A DNA stretch of 64,000 nucleotides, taken from the NCBI RefSeq assembly GCF_007833355.1, contig NZ_CP020914.1:2652047-2716046 (forward strand), read 5' to 3'. The position numbers and the translations under genes were made by a program. The stretch's first letter is position 1. Every line of letters begins with the position of its first letter. Source of the stretch: Denitratisoma sp. DHT3. Its GTDB lineage: Bacteria > Pseudomonadota > Gammaproteobacteria > Burkholderiales > Rhodocyclaceae. Shown here piece after piece: positions 34,845-43,673 of this stretch. Below the pieces are notes generated by a model. The model worked only from the letters and a program-made list of their open reading frames with translations, had not been told where the DNA came from and ran no database searches.

Positions 34845-35537
34845 ATGTCGAATCGCCTCCCCGCTCTGTTCGTGCTGCTGTTCTCCCTCCTGTTGGCCAC
34901 CGGCGCCCAGGCGCTCGACCTCGCCAGCCTGTCCAACAAGGACGCGGTGGGCGGCCTCAAGGAGGCGCTGAGCCAGGGGGCCGGCAAGGCGGTGGACTCC
35001 CTGGGCCGCAGCGACGGTTTTCTGGGCAATCCGAAAGTGAAGATCGGCCTGCCGGAGAACCTGGAAAAAGTCGCCGGCCTGATGCGCCGTTTCGGCGCCG
35101 GCAAGCAGGTGGAGGAACTGGAAACCGCGATGAACCGCGCCGCCGAGGCGGCGGTGCCGGCGGCCAAGCCGCTGCTGATGAACGCCATCCGGCAGATGTC
35201 GGTGGAGGACGCGAAAGGCATCCTGAGCGGCGGCGACGACAGCGTCACCCAGTATTTCCGCCGCACCACCAGCGCGCCGCTGACGGAGAAGTTCCAGCCC
35301 ATCGTCGCCAAGGCGATCGCCAAGGTGAAGCTGGCGGAGAAGTACGACCAGTTCGCCGGCAAGGCGGCCAAGTACGGCCTGGTGAAGGAGGCCGACAGCC
35401 ATCTCGACGGCTACGTCACGCGCAAGGCGGTGGATGGCCTCTACCTGATGGTTGCCGAGGAGGAGAAGGCCATCCGCAAGGACCCGCTGGGTGCCACCGG
35501 CAGCCTGGCAAAGAAAGTCTTCGGCCTGCTGCGCTGA
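34845..35537 (+). CDS. DUF4197 family secreted protein
   Basis: The 230-residue protein has a signal peptide (MSNRLPALFVLLFSLLLATGAQA). The mature part begins LDLASLSNKDAVGGLKEALSQGAGKAVDSLG and includes FLGNPKVKIGLPENLEKVAGLMRRFGAG, the hallmark of DUF4197. It is predicted helical and periplasmic or lipid-associated; the function is unknown. A start 21 bases upstream (ATG 34824) is also possible, but the chosen ATG leaves a well-formed signal peptide. Confidence 0.86.
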   Translation: MSNRLPALFVLLFSLLLATGAQALDLASLSNKDAVGGLKEALSQGAGKAVDSLGRSDGFLGNPKVKIGLPENLEKVAGLMRRFGAGKQVEELETAMNRAAEAAVPAAKPLLMNAIRQMSVEDAKGILSGGDDSVTQYFRRTTSAPLTEKFQPIVAKAIAKVKLAEKYDQFAGKAAKYGLVKEADSHLDGYVTRKAVDGLYLMVAEEEKAIRKDPLGATGSLAKKVFGLLR

Positions 35538-35573
35538 GGCGTGCCGGCCACCGCCTGCGCCGATACCGCGCCG

Positions 35574-36557
35574 ATGACGTTCCCGGCCTCACCGCCGTCG
35601 GGCTCGGCGGGCCCGGTGGGTTATTGCGGCCGCTTCGCGCCCAGCCCCACCGGCCCCCTGCATTTCGGCTCCCTGGTCGCCGCGCTCGGCAGCTGCCTGG
35701 AGGCCCGCCGCCAGGGCGGCCTGTGGCGGGTGCGCATGGAGGACGTGGACCTGCCGCGCTGCCGCCCCGGCGCCGACCGGCTGATCCTGTCCACCCTGGA
35801 AGCGTTCGGCTTCGTCTGGGATGGCGCGGTGCTCTACCAGACCACCCGCAACGAAGCCTATCGCGCGGCGCTGGAACGCCTCCAGGCCGACGGCGCGGTG
35901 TTTCCCTGCGCCTGCACCCGCCGCGAACTGGCGGACTCGGCGCTGGCGCCGGACGGCGCCCACCTCTACCCCGGCACCTGCCGCCACGGCCTGCCGCAGG
36001 GCCGCGTTGCGCGCGCCTGGCGCCTGGCGGTGCCCGACACGACGATTACATTCGACGACGCCGTGCAGGGGCCGCAGCGGCAGAACCTGGCGCGCGAGGC
36101 CGGCGACTTCGTGCTGCTGCGCGCCGATGGCCTGTTCGCCTATCAACTGGCGGTGGTGGTGGATGACGCGGCGCAGGGCATCAGCCACGTGGTGCGCGGC
36201 GCCGACCTGCTGGATTCGACGCCGCGCCAGATCCTCCTGCAACACCTGCTGGGCTATCCGACGCCGGCCTATGCCCACCTGCCGGTGGTGGTGAACGCGG
36301 CCGGGGAAAAGCTCTCCAAGCAGACCCTGGCGACGCCGGTGGACCCGTCCCGCCCCGTCCCCGCCCTGATCGCGGCGTTGGCTTTCCTCGGCCAGCAGCC
36401 GCCCGCCGAACTGGCCGAAGCCAAACTGGCCGAAGTCTGGCAATGGGCACTGGCCCACTGGCGCCTGGAACAGGTGCCGCATCGGCGCAGCGTGCCGGCG
36501 CCGGAGTATGCGGGTCAGACTACCAAAGCATTTCTGTCATTGCCGAGGCTAATGTGA
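35574..36557 (+). CDS. gluQ: Glutamyl-Q tRNA(Asp) synthetase
   Basis: The 327-residue protein is a truncated glutamyl-tRNA synthetase paralogue that attaches glutamate to queuosine in tRNA(Asp). It has the HIGH-like motif (GRFAPSPTGPLHFGSL), a zinc-binding region (CACTRRELADS and PGTCRHG) and the KMSKS-like motif GEKLSKQ, and lacks an anticodon-binding domain. The frame is open from a GTG at 35541; ATG 35574 was taken, with moderate certainty. The last dozen residues look like read-through past the usual end. Confidence 0.93.
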   Translation: MTFPASPPSGSAGPVGYCGRFAPSPTGPLHFGSLVAALGSCLEARRQGGLWRVRMEDVDLPRCRPGADRLILSTLEAFGFVWDGAVLYQTTRNEAYRAALERLQADGAVFPCACTRRELADSALAPDGAHLYPGTCRHGLPQGRVARAWRLAVPDTTITFDDAVQGPQRQNLAREAGDFVLLRADGLFAYQLAVVVDDAAQGISHVVRGADLLDSTPRQILLQHLLGYPTPAYAHLPVVVNAAGEKLSKQTLATPVDPSRPVPALIAALAFLGQQPPAELAEAKLAEVWQWALAHWRLEQVPHRRSVPAPEYAGQTTKAFLSLPRLM

Positions 36558-36842
36558 AAACCCAGACTCACGTTGGTGTCGGATCGCCAAAATCAAGACA
36601 GTGTCGTGTTCCGCTTCGTAGCTGTAGAGAGCTATATAGCCTGTATTCCCCCGTGATATGACCAACTCGCGAATGTTGTCTTCCACAGGGCGCCCGATCA
36701 GGGGGTGACGCTTCAATATTGTCACCGCCTCCGCGATCAATTCCACGGTCTCGCTGGCGGCTACCGGATCAGTATTTATCAGAAAGTCAGTGAGTCGATC
36801 GAGATCGTTGAATGAGTGCGATGAATAAATCAGACGTGCCAT
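36549..36842 (-). CDS. RelE/ParE-family toxin
   Basis: The 97-residue basic protein has the ParE-type layout: FNDLDRLTDFLINTDPVAA, then VTILKRHPLIGRPVEDNIREL and a C-terminal ILAIRHQRESGF. Family toxins either poison gyrase or cut mRNA on the ribosome; the RPVEDNIRELVI and IRHQRE motifs fit the ParE/RelE fold. It overlaps the antitoxin gene by 13 bases and is read after it, the usual order. Its 3' end overlaps the convergent gluQ end by 9 bases. Confidence 0.88.
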   Translation of the reverse strand: MARLIYSSHSFNDLDRLTDFLINTDPVAASETVELIAEAVTILKRHPLIGRPVEDNIRELVISRGNTGYIALYSYEAEHDTVLILAIRHQRESGFSH

Positions 36843-37114
36843 GCGCGTGTCTTGGGCTTGGTGGTCTTTTTTCCCGCTACCTTGGCCTTCAGATACGCAT
36901 GAACTTCATCGGCATCCAGGCCCCGGCCGGTATCTATCAGTTCTTCCCTTGCTGACCTGGCCTCGGCAATGAATCCAAGCCGCTGTTCCGTCGCGTACGC
37001 AGCCTGTTCAATGGCGGACACCATAAAAGCGTGAGGCGACATTCCCAACTCCTGGGCCGCGCTGGCGGCGCGCTTTTTTAGGTCATCGGGAAGCTTCAAA
37101 GAAGTTGTGGTCAT
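36830..37114 (-). CDS. Ribbon-helix-helix (CopG-like) antitoxin
   Basis: The 94-residue protein starts at ATG 37114 (MTTTSLKLPDDLKKRAASAA), with AGGAG 7 bases upstream; an ATG two codons earlier is too close to that site. The N-terminal ribbon-helix-helix (residues 3-45, with ELGMSPHAFMVSAIEQA) binds DNA. The rest (about 46-94) should wrap the toxin. It precedes the ParE-like toxin gene. An imperfect palindrome at 37133-37150 is a likely operator for self-repression. Confidence 0.88.
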   Translation of the reverse strand: MTTTSLKLPDDLKKRAASAAQELGMSPHAFMVSAIEQAAYATEQRLGFIAEARSAREELIDTGRGLDADEVHAYLKAKVAGKKTTKPKTRAWHV

Positions 37115-37132
37115 CAGCATCTCCTTGCACTG

Positions 37133-37150
37133 GTGTCACCAAGGTAACAC
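37133..37150. promoter_or_regulatory. Candidate operator of the toxin-antitoxin pair
   Basis: The 18-base sequence GTGTCACCAAGGTAACAC is an imperfect palindrome with 7 of 8 half-site bases matched. It lies 18 bases upstream of the antitoxin ATG, where ribbon-helix-helix antitoxins usually bind. Confidence 0.55.
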
Positions 37151-37209
37151 TGTGGGCACCTTAGTGCAAATCGTCGGCCATACCTGCCGTTTTTGAATGC
37201 GATATCCGA

Positions 37210-38379
37210 CTATTCCCGATACTCCCCGCCACCATAACGGCTGAGGCCGACCGCCGCGCGCACCAGGGTGTAGGCGCCCTGGCTCAGCAGGCGCTGCCAC
37301 CAGGGGCGGCGCTTGGGTGCGTCGGCGGCGACGATGTCGGCGCCCGTTGCCATGGCCCGTCGCAGGCTGGCTTCCAGGGTGGCGGCGAAGCCCTTGTCCC
37401 ACACCACGACGTTGGCTTCGCGCGCCAGCAGCAGGCTGAAGGGGTCGATGTTGGAGGAGCCGACGGTGGCCCACTGGCCGTCGATCACCGCCACCTTGGC
37501 GTGGAGGAAGCTGCGGTGGTATTCGGCGATGACGATGCCGGACGCCAGCAGGCGGCCATATAGGGCCTGGGTGGCGTAATGCAGCAGCGCGTATTCGACC
37601 CGGCCCTGGAGCAGCAGGGTCACCCGCACGCCGCGCGCGGCGGCGGCGGCCAGCGCCTGGCGGAAGCGGCGGCCGGGGAGGAAATAGGCGCTGGCGATCA
37701 GGATCTCCCGGCGCGCGCCGTCGATGGCCTCCAGGTAGGCTTCCTCGATGTCGCGCCGGTGGCGCAGGTTGTCGCGGATCACGAAACGGGCGCGGGTCCG
37801 GCCGTGGCGCCGGGGGGCGGCCTCCAGCACCGGCAGGCGCGGTGCGCGCAAGTTCAGGGTGGCCGAGGCGACCAGACGCCAGAGGTGATGCATGGACTGG
37901 TGGATTTCCGCCACCAGCGGACCCTCTATCGTCACCGCGTAATCGTAGCGGGGCGGCACCTGGCCGGGCGTGTTTATGTCGTCGATGACGTTGATGCCGC
38001 CGACGAAGGCGAGCGTGCCATCCACCACCGCCAGCTTGCGATGCAGGCGCCGCAGCCGGTGGCGCCGCAACCGCAGCCGCGCCACTTCCTGGCGATAGAC
38101 CAGCACCCGGGCGCCGGCCTGGCGCAGGTCCCGCCCCAGGCCGGCGGGGAATTCGCGGGCGCCGAAGCCGTCGACCAGCACCCGCACCGCGACGCCGCGG
38201 CGGGCGGCGCGGGAAAGCGCGGCGGCCACGCGGCGGCCGGTTTCGTCGTCGGCGAAGATGTAGGTTTCCAGGTGCACTTCGTACCGTGCCGCCTCGATCG
38301 CCGCGATCAGCGCCGGGAAGTATTCCATGCCGCACTCCAGCAGCCGTATCCGGTTGCCTGGAACGAAGTGCGCTTTCAT
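37210..38379 (-). CDS. clsB: Cardiolipin synthase ClsB
   Basis: The 389-residue protein has two phospholipase-D HKD motifs, HRKLAVVDG in the first half and HAKVAVIDGQWATVGSSN in the second, each with the His-x-Lys-x4-Asp core. It lacks the N-terminal membrane helices of ClsA and matches the shorter ClsB type. Such enzymes join phosphatidyl groups to make cardiolipin at the inner membrane. The C-terminal part has a hydrophobic patch (YTLVRAAVGL). It is upstream of an inverted repeat and has no clear operon partner. Confidence 0.92.
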   Translation of the reverse strand: MKAHFVPGNRIRLLECGMEYFPALIAAIEAARYEVHLETYIFADDETGRRVAAALSRAARRGVAVRVLVDGFGAREFPAGLGRDLRQAGARVLVYRQEVARLRLRRHRLRRLHRKLAVVDGTLAFVGGINVIDDINTPGQVPPRYDYAVTIEGPLVAEIHQSMHHLWRLVASATLNLRAPRLPVLEAAPRRHGRTRARFVIRDNLRHRRDIEEAYLEAIDGARREILIASAYFLPGRRFRQALAAAAARGVRVTLLLQGRVEYALLHYATQALYGRLLASGIVIAEYHRSFLHAKVAVIDGQWATVGSSNIDPFSLLLAREANVVVWDKGFAATLEASLRRAMATGADIVAADAPKRRPWWQRLLSQGAYTLVRAAVGLSRYGGGEYRE

Positions 38380-38395
38380 CCTTAAAACCTCAGTT

Positions 38396-38519
38396 GGCCA
38401 CAGAGGACACAGAGATCACAGAGGAAAAGAGCCATGGATTGCCAGCGCTTGATCGCTCACCCGCAAGGTGATCCGGCAAACCACGACTCATTCGCTCCAA
38501 CGCTGTGGACTCTGTGGCT
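38396..38519. repeat. Imperfect inverted repeat bounding a 124-base element
   Basis: GGCCACAGAGGACACAG (38396-38412) and CTGTGGACTCTGTGGCT (38503-38519) are inverted copies matching at 14 of 17 bases. Between them lie short direct repeats of ACAGAG and about 90 bases without a gene. Sequences of the form CCACAGAGGACACAGAG occur as dispersed intergenic repeats in related genomes, so this is probably a small non-coding repeat element. Confidence 0.6.
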
Positions 38520-38538
38520 TGCCGTGCGGTTTTCAGGT

Positions 38539-39285
38539 TCATTCCGGGAACAGGCTGGCCGAAAGCGCGGCGTGGTCGGAGATGCCGGACCAGGGCGGCC
38601 CCTGGTGCACCTCGGTGGTGGCGACGCCCAGGCCGCGCACGTAGATGCGGTCCAGGCACAGCAGCGGCAGGTGCGCCGGGTAGCTGCGGGCCGGACGCCC
38701 GCCGCGGCCGACGAACACTTCGGCCAGGCCGAGGCGCTCGGCCAGGTGGTTGTGGGCCCGGTTGCGCCAGTCGTTGAAGTCGCCGGCGATGATCAGCGGC
38801 GCGTCGGGCGGGATCAGTTTTTCCAGGCGCACGGCCAGCGCTTCCATCTGCAGGCGCCGTGAACGGCCGAACAGCGACAGGTGGGCGCAGACGCAATGCA
38901 GGGGCTGCGACCAGCCCGGCACCCGAATCGTCGAATGCAGCAGGCCGCGCCGCTCGAAGCGCAGGTGGGTCACGTCCTGGTTGTGGCTGTGGGCGATCGG
39001 ATAGCGCGACAGGATCGCGTTGCCGTGGTGGCCGTGGTCGTAGATCATGTTGCGGCCGTAGGCGGTGCTGTGCCAGACGTCCTGCGCCAGGAACTCGTGC
39101 TGGGGCTGCACTGGCCAATGGTCGAACTGCTCGGCATGGCCCAGGTGCAGGCCCTGCACTTCCTGCAGGAAGACGATGTCCGAGTCCAGGGCGCGCAGCC
39201 GGTCGCGCAGCTCATGGACCATCATGTGGCGATTGAACTGCGAGAAGCCCTTGTGGATGTTGTAGGTGGTGATGCGCAGTTGCAT
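38539..39285 (-). CDS. Endonuclease/exonuclease/phosphatase family protein
   Basis: The start was set at ATG 39285 (MQLRITTYNIHKGFSQFNRH), giving 248 residues. The EEP fold is shown by TYNIHKGF, the metal-binding Glu in FLQEVQGLHL, the catalytic GDFNDWRN, and the C-terminal SDHAALSA. Members cleave phosphodiester bonds in nucleic acids, lipids or nucleotides. Location next to clsB, as in several proteobacteria, suggests a role in membrane lipid metabolism, but this is inference. Confidence 0.88.
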   Translation of the reverse strand: MQLRITTYNIHKGFSQFNRHMMVHELRDRLRALDSDIVFLQEVQGLHLGHAEQFDHWPVQPQHEFLAQDVWHSTAYGRNMIYDHGHHGNAILSRYPIAHSHNQDVTHLRFERRGLLHSTIRVPGWSQPLHCVCAHLSLFGRSRRLQMEALAVRLEKLIPPDAPLIIAGDFNDWRNRAHNHLAERLGLAEVFVGRGGRPARSYPAHLPLLCLDRIYVRGLGVATTEVHQGPPWSGISDHAALSASLFPE

Positions 39286-39311
39286 GGTTTGCCGCCCCTC
39301 CGGCACCCTCG

Positions 39312-39902
39312 TCAGCGCGCCAGGCGGCCCACCCGCTGCTCCAGCCGCGCCAGGTCGGCGGCGAGCCGGCCGACCTCGTCGCTGAAGGCCGCCAGTTCCG
39401 GGGGGCGCAACAGGGTATGCTGTTCCTCGGCTAGGTATTCGGCCAGGTTCTGTCCCAGCCGCGCCGCCGCCTCGCGCTGCCAGCCGAACAGGCCCGTCAG
39501 CAGGCCGGCGATGCGGTGGGCGGCGATGTCGCCGACGATGCGGGAGAGGTCCTCCTCGAAGTCCCAACGCAGGTTGCGCAGCACGAAGCCGAGGCTGTCG
39601 GCGAAGTCGGCATTGCCGCTGATGTGGGCGCGCTTGAAGACCTGCTCCGGATCGCCCAGCGCCAGGAGCGGCGCGGCGGCGGGCAGGGCGATGGCGACAT
39701 CGGCATCCCCGCGCGCATCATCCGCGCCGTCTTTTTCCGGCGCGCGCAGATAGCCCTCCGCGTCCACCGTGAAGGCCAGGGTGGGCAGCGGCGGCAATTC
39801 GATCCGGGCGCGGCGCCCGGCGAAGGGACTCAGCCGCCCACGCGCCCAGGCCGCCTGGGCCAGGACGTGATTCAGGGCGGCGAGGATGGGAGCCTGCAAC
39901 AT
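39312..39902 (-). CDS. ubiJ: Ubiquinone biosynthesis accessory factor UbiJ
   Basis: The 196-residue protein contains an SCP2-type lipid-binding domain (residues of about 5-110, with ALNHVLAQAAWARGRLSPFAGR and HISGNADFADSLGFVLRNLRWDFEEDLSRIVGDIAAHR) and a C-terminal coiled coil. UbiJ binds ubiquinone intermediates and holds the Ubi enzymes together. Its start codon overlaps the stop of the Tim44-like gene (TGATG), and ubiE lies two genes upstream. No ubiB follows here. Confidence 0.9.
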   Translation of the reverse strand: MLQAPILAALNHVLAQAAWARGRLSPFAGRRARIELPPLPTLAFTVDAEGYLRAPEKDGADDARGDADVAIALPAAAPLLALGDPEQVFKRAHISGNADFADSLGFVLRNLRWDFEEDLSRIVGDIAAHRIAGLLTGLFGWQREAAARLGQNLAEYLAEEQHTLLRPPELAAFSDEVGRLAADLARLEQRVGRLAR

Positions 39903-40780
39903 CAGAGCATTTGCTGGATGCCGGCCACGCGCCAGCCTTCGCTGCCATCGGTGGGCTTGACCAGGTGCCAGACCTCGTCGAAGGTTTCCGGCGCCGCGTC
40001 CGCCGCTTCCCGGATCAGGCCGTGGAAGCGCACGCTGGCGACATGGCGCTTGTCCTCGCTGGCGACGTCCAGGAGGCCGGCGTCCAGTTGCACCACGTCG
40101 GTCTGCTGTTTGGCGCCGCCGCGCTCCCGGTACTGCATCTCGACCTCGGCATAGACCTCGGGGGTGGCGAAGGTCTTGATGTCTTCCATGTTGCCGGCGT
40201 CGTTGGCGGCCTGGAGGCGGATGAAGTTGAGCTTGGCCTGGCGCAGGAAGCCCTCCACGTCGAAGTCGGCGGGAATGTGCGCCGCTTCGGCGGCGGGGGT
40301 GGCGGCGGTGCCGCCGGCCACCGTGATCGGCTCGAAGCGCACCGGCTCCGCGTTTCCGGCGCCGGCGTACTGGGGCGCCGCCTGCGGCGCGCTGCGGCGG
40401 AACAGCAGACGGATCACGAAGATCGCCGCCATCGCCAACAGCGCCAGCATCACGAAGTTGGCCATGCCTTCGCCCAGGCCCAGATGCGAGAACAGCGCGG
40501 CCAGCCCGATGCCGGCCGCGAGGCCGGCCAGGGGGCCGAGCCAGCGCCGCATGTCCGAGGGCTGGGCGGCGGGTGCCGGGGTCGGCTTCGCGCCGGGCGC
40601 CGCTGCGGCGTTCTGGGTCGGCGTGGCGGGCTTGGCCGGTAAGGCTTCCCGCTTCATCACCGAGGAATCCCGGCTCATGCCGAACGAGCGGCTGCCGCCC
40701 AGGCGCTTGGCCTCGGCGTCCTGGACAAAGAGGCCGAGACCGACCAACGTGGCGAACAGCGCGATGAAAAGACGTTTCAT
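39902..40780 (-). CDS. Tim44-like domain membrane protein
   Basis: The start was set at ATG 40780 (MKRLFIALFATLVGLGLFV), giving 292 residues. A signal peptide is followed by a linker rich in Ala and Pro, two hydrophobic segments (about residues 85-125), and a C-terminal Tim44-like domain (about 175-292, DFDVEGFLRQAKLNFIRLQAAND, then TFDEVWHLVKPTDGSEGWRVAGIQQ). Tim44-like bacterial proteins are membrane-anchored and of unknown role. Placement between ubiE and ubiJ is a conserved arrangement in some betaproteobacteria. Confidence 0.86.
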   Translation of the reverse strand: MKRLFIALFATLVGLGLFVQDAEAKRLGGSRSFGMSRDSSVMKREALPAKPATPTQNAAAAPGAKPTPAPAAQPSDMRRWLGPLAGLAAGIGLAALFSHLGLGEGMANFVMLALLAMAAIFVIRLLFRRSAPQAAPQYAGAGNAEPVRFEPITVAGGTAATPAAEAAHIPADFDVEGFLRQAKLNFIRLQAANDAGNMEDIKTFATPEVYAEVEMQYRERGGAKQQTDVVQLDAGLLDVASEDKRHVASVRFHGLIREAADAAPETFDEVWHLVKPTDGSEGWRVAGIQQML

Positions 40781-40800
40781 GTTTTCTCCTTTTTTAGCTC

Positions 40801-41547
40801 TCAGAGCTTGTAACCCCGGTGCAGGGCAACCACGCCCGCCGTCAGGTTGAAGTATTCGACCCGGGACAGGCCCGCCCGTTCCATCATTCCCTTCAGGGTC
40901 TCCTGGTCCGGGTGCATGCGGATCGATTCGGCCAGATAGCGGTAGCTGTCGGCATCGCCGGCCACCTTCTGGCCCAGCCAGGGCAACACCTTGAAGGAAT
41001 AGAAATCGTAGGCGGTCTCCAGGGGCTTCCAGACCTTGGAGAACTCCAGCACCAGGAGCCGCCCGCCCGGCTTCAGCACCCGCCGCATCTCGGCCAGCGC
41101 CTGGTCCTTGTGGGTCATGTTGCGCAGGCCGAAGGCCACGCTGACGCAGTCGAAATGGTTGTCGGGGAAGGGTAGCTTCTCCGCGTCGCACTGGGCGGTG
41201 GGGGCCACCACGCCCTCGTCCAGCAGGCGGTCGCGGCCGACGCTGAGCATCGCGTTGTTGATGTCGGTGAGCCAGACCTGGCCGCCGCCGGGCAGGCCGA
41301 CGCCGACCCGGCGCGCGAAGGCGGAGGAGAGGTCGGCGGTGCCGCCGGCCACGTCCAGCACCCGGTCGCCGTGGCGCAGTGCCGCCACTTCGATGGTGAA
41401 GCGCTTCCAGAGCCGATGGAGGCCGGCGGACATCAGGTCGTTCATGATGTCGTACTTGCTGGCGACGGAGGAGAAGACGCCGGCGACGCGCTTGGCCTTG
41501 TCCTCTTCGGCGACGGTTTCATAGCCAAAATCGGTTTGCTTGCTCAT
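40801..41547 (-). CDS. ubiE: Ubiquinone/menaquinone C-methyltransferase
   Basis: The 248-residue SAM enzyme has [11 protein letters not shown] (SAM motif I), [20 protein letters not shown] and [16 protein letters not shown], the UbiE/COQ5 signatures. It C-methylates the benzoquinol ring in ubiquinone synthesis. The start ATG 41547 fits family length ([20 protein letters not shown]). Tim44-like and ubiJ genes follow directly. Confidence 0.97.
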   Translation of the reverse strand: MSKQTDFGYETVAEEDKAKRVAGVFSSVASKYDIMNDLMSAGLHRLWKRFTIEVAALRHGDRVLDVAGGTADLSSAFARRVGVGLPGGGQVWLTDINNAMLSVGRDRLLDEGVVAPTAQCDAEKLPFPDNHFDCVSVAFGLRNMTHKDQALAEMRRVLKPGGRLLVLEFSKVWKPLETAYDFYSFKVLPWLGQKVAGDADSYRYLAESIRMHPDQETLKGMMERAGLSRVEYFNLTAGVVALHRGYKL

Positions 41548-41607
41548 TTGTTTTCCTGCCGGCGCGGCCGGTGCGAGTTGGATGGTGATCCGGGGGCGTT
41601 CGGCGAT

Positions 41608-42027
41608 TCAGTGGTGGCCGCAGCCGCCGGTCTTGGGCGGCGGCGTGGTGGTGTCCACGTCGCGGTTGGCGCCGGCCGCCTCCAGGCGGGCCAGGTAGTC
41701 CTGCCAGTGCTGGTCCTGGCGCGCGCCCAGGTCGTAGAGGATGTCCCAGGAATACAGGCCCGAGTCGTGGCCGTCGGAAAAAGTTGGTTTGATCGCGTAA
41801 TTGCCCACCGGTTCCATGGCGACGATGTCCACCTGGCGCTTGCCGGTCTGCAGCACCGCCTGCGCCGGAGTATGGCCGCGCACGCTGGCCGAGGGCGAAT
41901 AGACCCGCAGCAATTCGTAGGGAATGCTGAAACTGGCGCCGTCGCTGAAGCTGATTTCCAGCAGCCGGGATTTCTGGTGCAGCTTGATCTCGGTGGGGGT
42001 GGGGCTGTTTTTGGTAATGCCTGCCAT
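41608..42027 (-). CDS. DUF971 family protein (gamma-butyrobetaine hydroxylase-like N-terminal domain)
   Basis: The 139-residue protein shows the DUF971 pattern: PTEIKLHQKSRLLEISFSDG, PYELLRVYSPSASVRGH, VAMEPVGNYAIKPTFSDGHDSGLYSWDILYDLG. It corresponds to the small N-terminal domain of carnitine-synthesis dioxygenases, used in bacteria as a stand-alone protein linked to iron-sulfur chemistry. The C-terminus (TTTPPPKTGGCGHH) could bind metal. It starts 55 bases after the PilZ-like gene and lies upstream of ubiE. Confidence 0.88.
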   Translation of the reverse strand: MAGITKNSPTPTEIKLHQKSRLLEISFSDGASFSIPYELLRVYSPSASVRGHTPAQAVLQTGKRQVDIVAMEPVGNYAIKPTFSDGHDSGLYSWDILYDLGARQDQHWQDYLARLEAAGANRDVDTTTPPPKTGGCGHH

Positions 42028-42082
42028 GGCGATACGGCGTGAATGCGAGGGCGCCTATCATAGCGCGGCGGGCGGTGCCGGG

Positions 42083-43666
42083 CTATTCGCAGACCGCCCA
42101 TGCGTGGTCCTCGCCGCGGCCCAGGAGGCGGCCCAGCCGGCAGGGGCGGGTGGCGGCGCACCCGCGCGATTCCGCCAATTCCACGGTTTCGCCCAGGCGG
42201 AAACCGCCGACGGGCAGGAGCAGGCTGGCCGGCTGTTCCGCCGTCGCCGGCAGCGCAATGGCGGGACGCCAGGGTTCTCCGGGCGCGGTGCGCAGCGTCA
42301 GCGGCGTTCCCGGCGCGGGGAGCAGGCGCAGGCTGAGGTGCAGGCCGTCGCCGGTTTCCAGCAGCCAGCGCACCCGAGCCAGGGCGAGGCCCGGCGTGCC
42401 CGGCCTCGCCACGGCGCACAGGGCGCCGCTGCCGATGCGCGCCCCCGGCGTTGCCGCCGGCCGCAGCAGATGCAGGTCGCCAGTGCCGGCTTGCAGCAGC
42501 CGCCAGTCGTCCTCGATCTCGAATTCCGGCGGCGGCGCGTGCCGCGCCGCAGTGGTCGCAGTGGTCTTGACCCGGCCGAAAGTGGCGATTTCCTCCCGTT
42601 CCCGGCGCAATTGCTCCATGGTCCTGGCCGGCTCTTGCCGCGGCGTCTCGCGGCCGGACAGGTGGTAATGGATCGCGGCCAGGCCGGAAACCACGCGGCA
42701 GGGACCGCCATCCGGGTCCGGCAGGCGCGGCAGGCCACCCTTGCACCAGCGCGGATAGAGCTGGGCCAGCAACTGCCCGCAGGCGGGCTGCGGACAGTCG
42801 TCGCCCAGTTGCAGTTCGGCGGGCGTGGCGCCCTGCTCCAGCCGGGCCAGGCGCTGCTTGAGGCTCTTGCGCAACTCCGCGGTGTCCAGGTAGCGGGTGT
42901 CGTCGCCCTTGCCGGGGAGTGCCGTCGCCGGCTGCTCGCCCTCCAGGGCCACGCACAGGGGGCGGGCCTCGATCCGGGCCGGTGGTGCCGTCAGCAGGCG
43001 CAGCTTGCCGCCCCAGCGTTGCGCCCAGCGCAGCATCCAGGACAACTGCCGCGGGGCAAGCTCGTGGGGGCCGGCGGCCTGGATCAGCAGGGCCGCGCCG
43101 TAGGTGGCCAGCACGGTGGTGGGCCGGCGATGGCCCGGCACCGGGACTTCGGCGTCGGCCAGTTGCCGCTGCTCGGCAAGCGCGAGCAGACGATGCAGCA
43201 TGCGCCAGTGGGCGGCCGGTGGTTGCCGCCGGGCTTGCGCCAGACGCCGCTGCCGCTCCAGCAAGACCGCCAGGGCGCGCTGGATGGCGGTGGCCAGTGG
43301 CGGCGACTGTCCGCCGCCGCAGCTCTCGACGCAGCGCAGACAGCCGTCGAGCAGGGCCTGCTGCAGATCGAGTAGCGCCGCCAGGGCGGCCTCTTCGGCC
43401 GTACCCAGCGGCAGGGGTTTGCCGGCGAAGCGCGGGATCAGGGCCTGCCGCAGCGGATCCGCCGCCGCGTTCAGGTCGTCGAGCAGGGAAAGCCGCTCGC
43501 CCGGCGCCAGCGGGACGCGGTTCAGGCGGCGGAGCTGCTCCGTCAACTGCGCCAGGGCCGGTATCGGCGTGGCCGCAGGCAAGGCCGCCAGCCACGCGCG
43601 GCAACCGGCCGCGTCGGTGAATGCGGGAGGCGTGTCGGTGCCGAGGGGAGGCAGGTCGAAATTCAT
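42083..43666 (-). CDS. PilZ-like (putative cyclic-di-GMP-related) cytoplasmic protein
   Basis: The start was set at ATG 43666 (MNFDLPPLGTDTPPAFTDAA), giving 527 residues. The N-terminal two thirds are helical and leucine-rich. The middle holds CRVVSGLAAIHYHLSGRE, and the C-terminal 150 residues form a beta-rich domain (ALARVRWLLETGDGLHLSLRLL) resembling PilZ. Betaproteobacteria often carry such a long protein, annotated as a cyclic-di-GMP-binding protein. The canonical RxxxR...D/NxSxxG motif was not found, so binding is uncertain. It sits between the HIT and DUF971 genes. Confidence 0.5.
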   Translation of the reverse strand: MNFDLPPLGTDTPPAFTDAAGCRAWLAALPAATPIPALAQLTEQLRRLNRVPLAPGERLSLLDDLNAAADPLRQALIPRFAGKPLPLGTAEEAALAALLDLQQALLDGCLRCVESCGGGQSPPLATAIQRALAVLLERQRRLAQARRQPPAAHWRMLHRLLALAEQRQLADAEVPVPGHRRPTTVLATYGAALLIQAAGPHELAPRQLSWMLRWAQRWGGKLRLLTAPPARIEARPLCVALEGEQPATALPGKGDDTRYLDTAELRKSLKQRLARLEQGATPAELQLGDDCPQPACGQLLAQLYPRWCKGGLPRLPDPDGGPCRVVSGLAAIHYHLSGRETPRQEPARTMEQLRREREEIATFGRVKTTATTAARHAPPPEFEIEDDWRLLQAGTGDLHLLRPAATPGARIGSGALCAVARPGTPGLALARVRWLLETGDGLHLSLRLLPAPGTPLTLRTAPGEPWRPAIALPATAEQPASLLLPVGGFRLGETVELAESRGCAATRPCRLGRLLGRGEDHAWAVCE

Positions 43667-43673
43667 GCGGGGC

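Noticed and set aside
37136..38335. A 399-codon minus-strand frame overlapping clsB.
   Set aside because: It is the same DNA in another frame. The clsB frame carries both HKD motifs.
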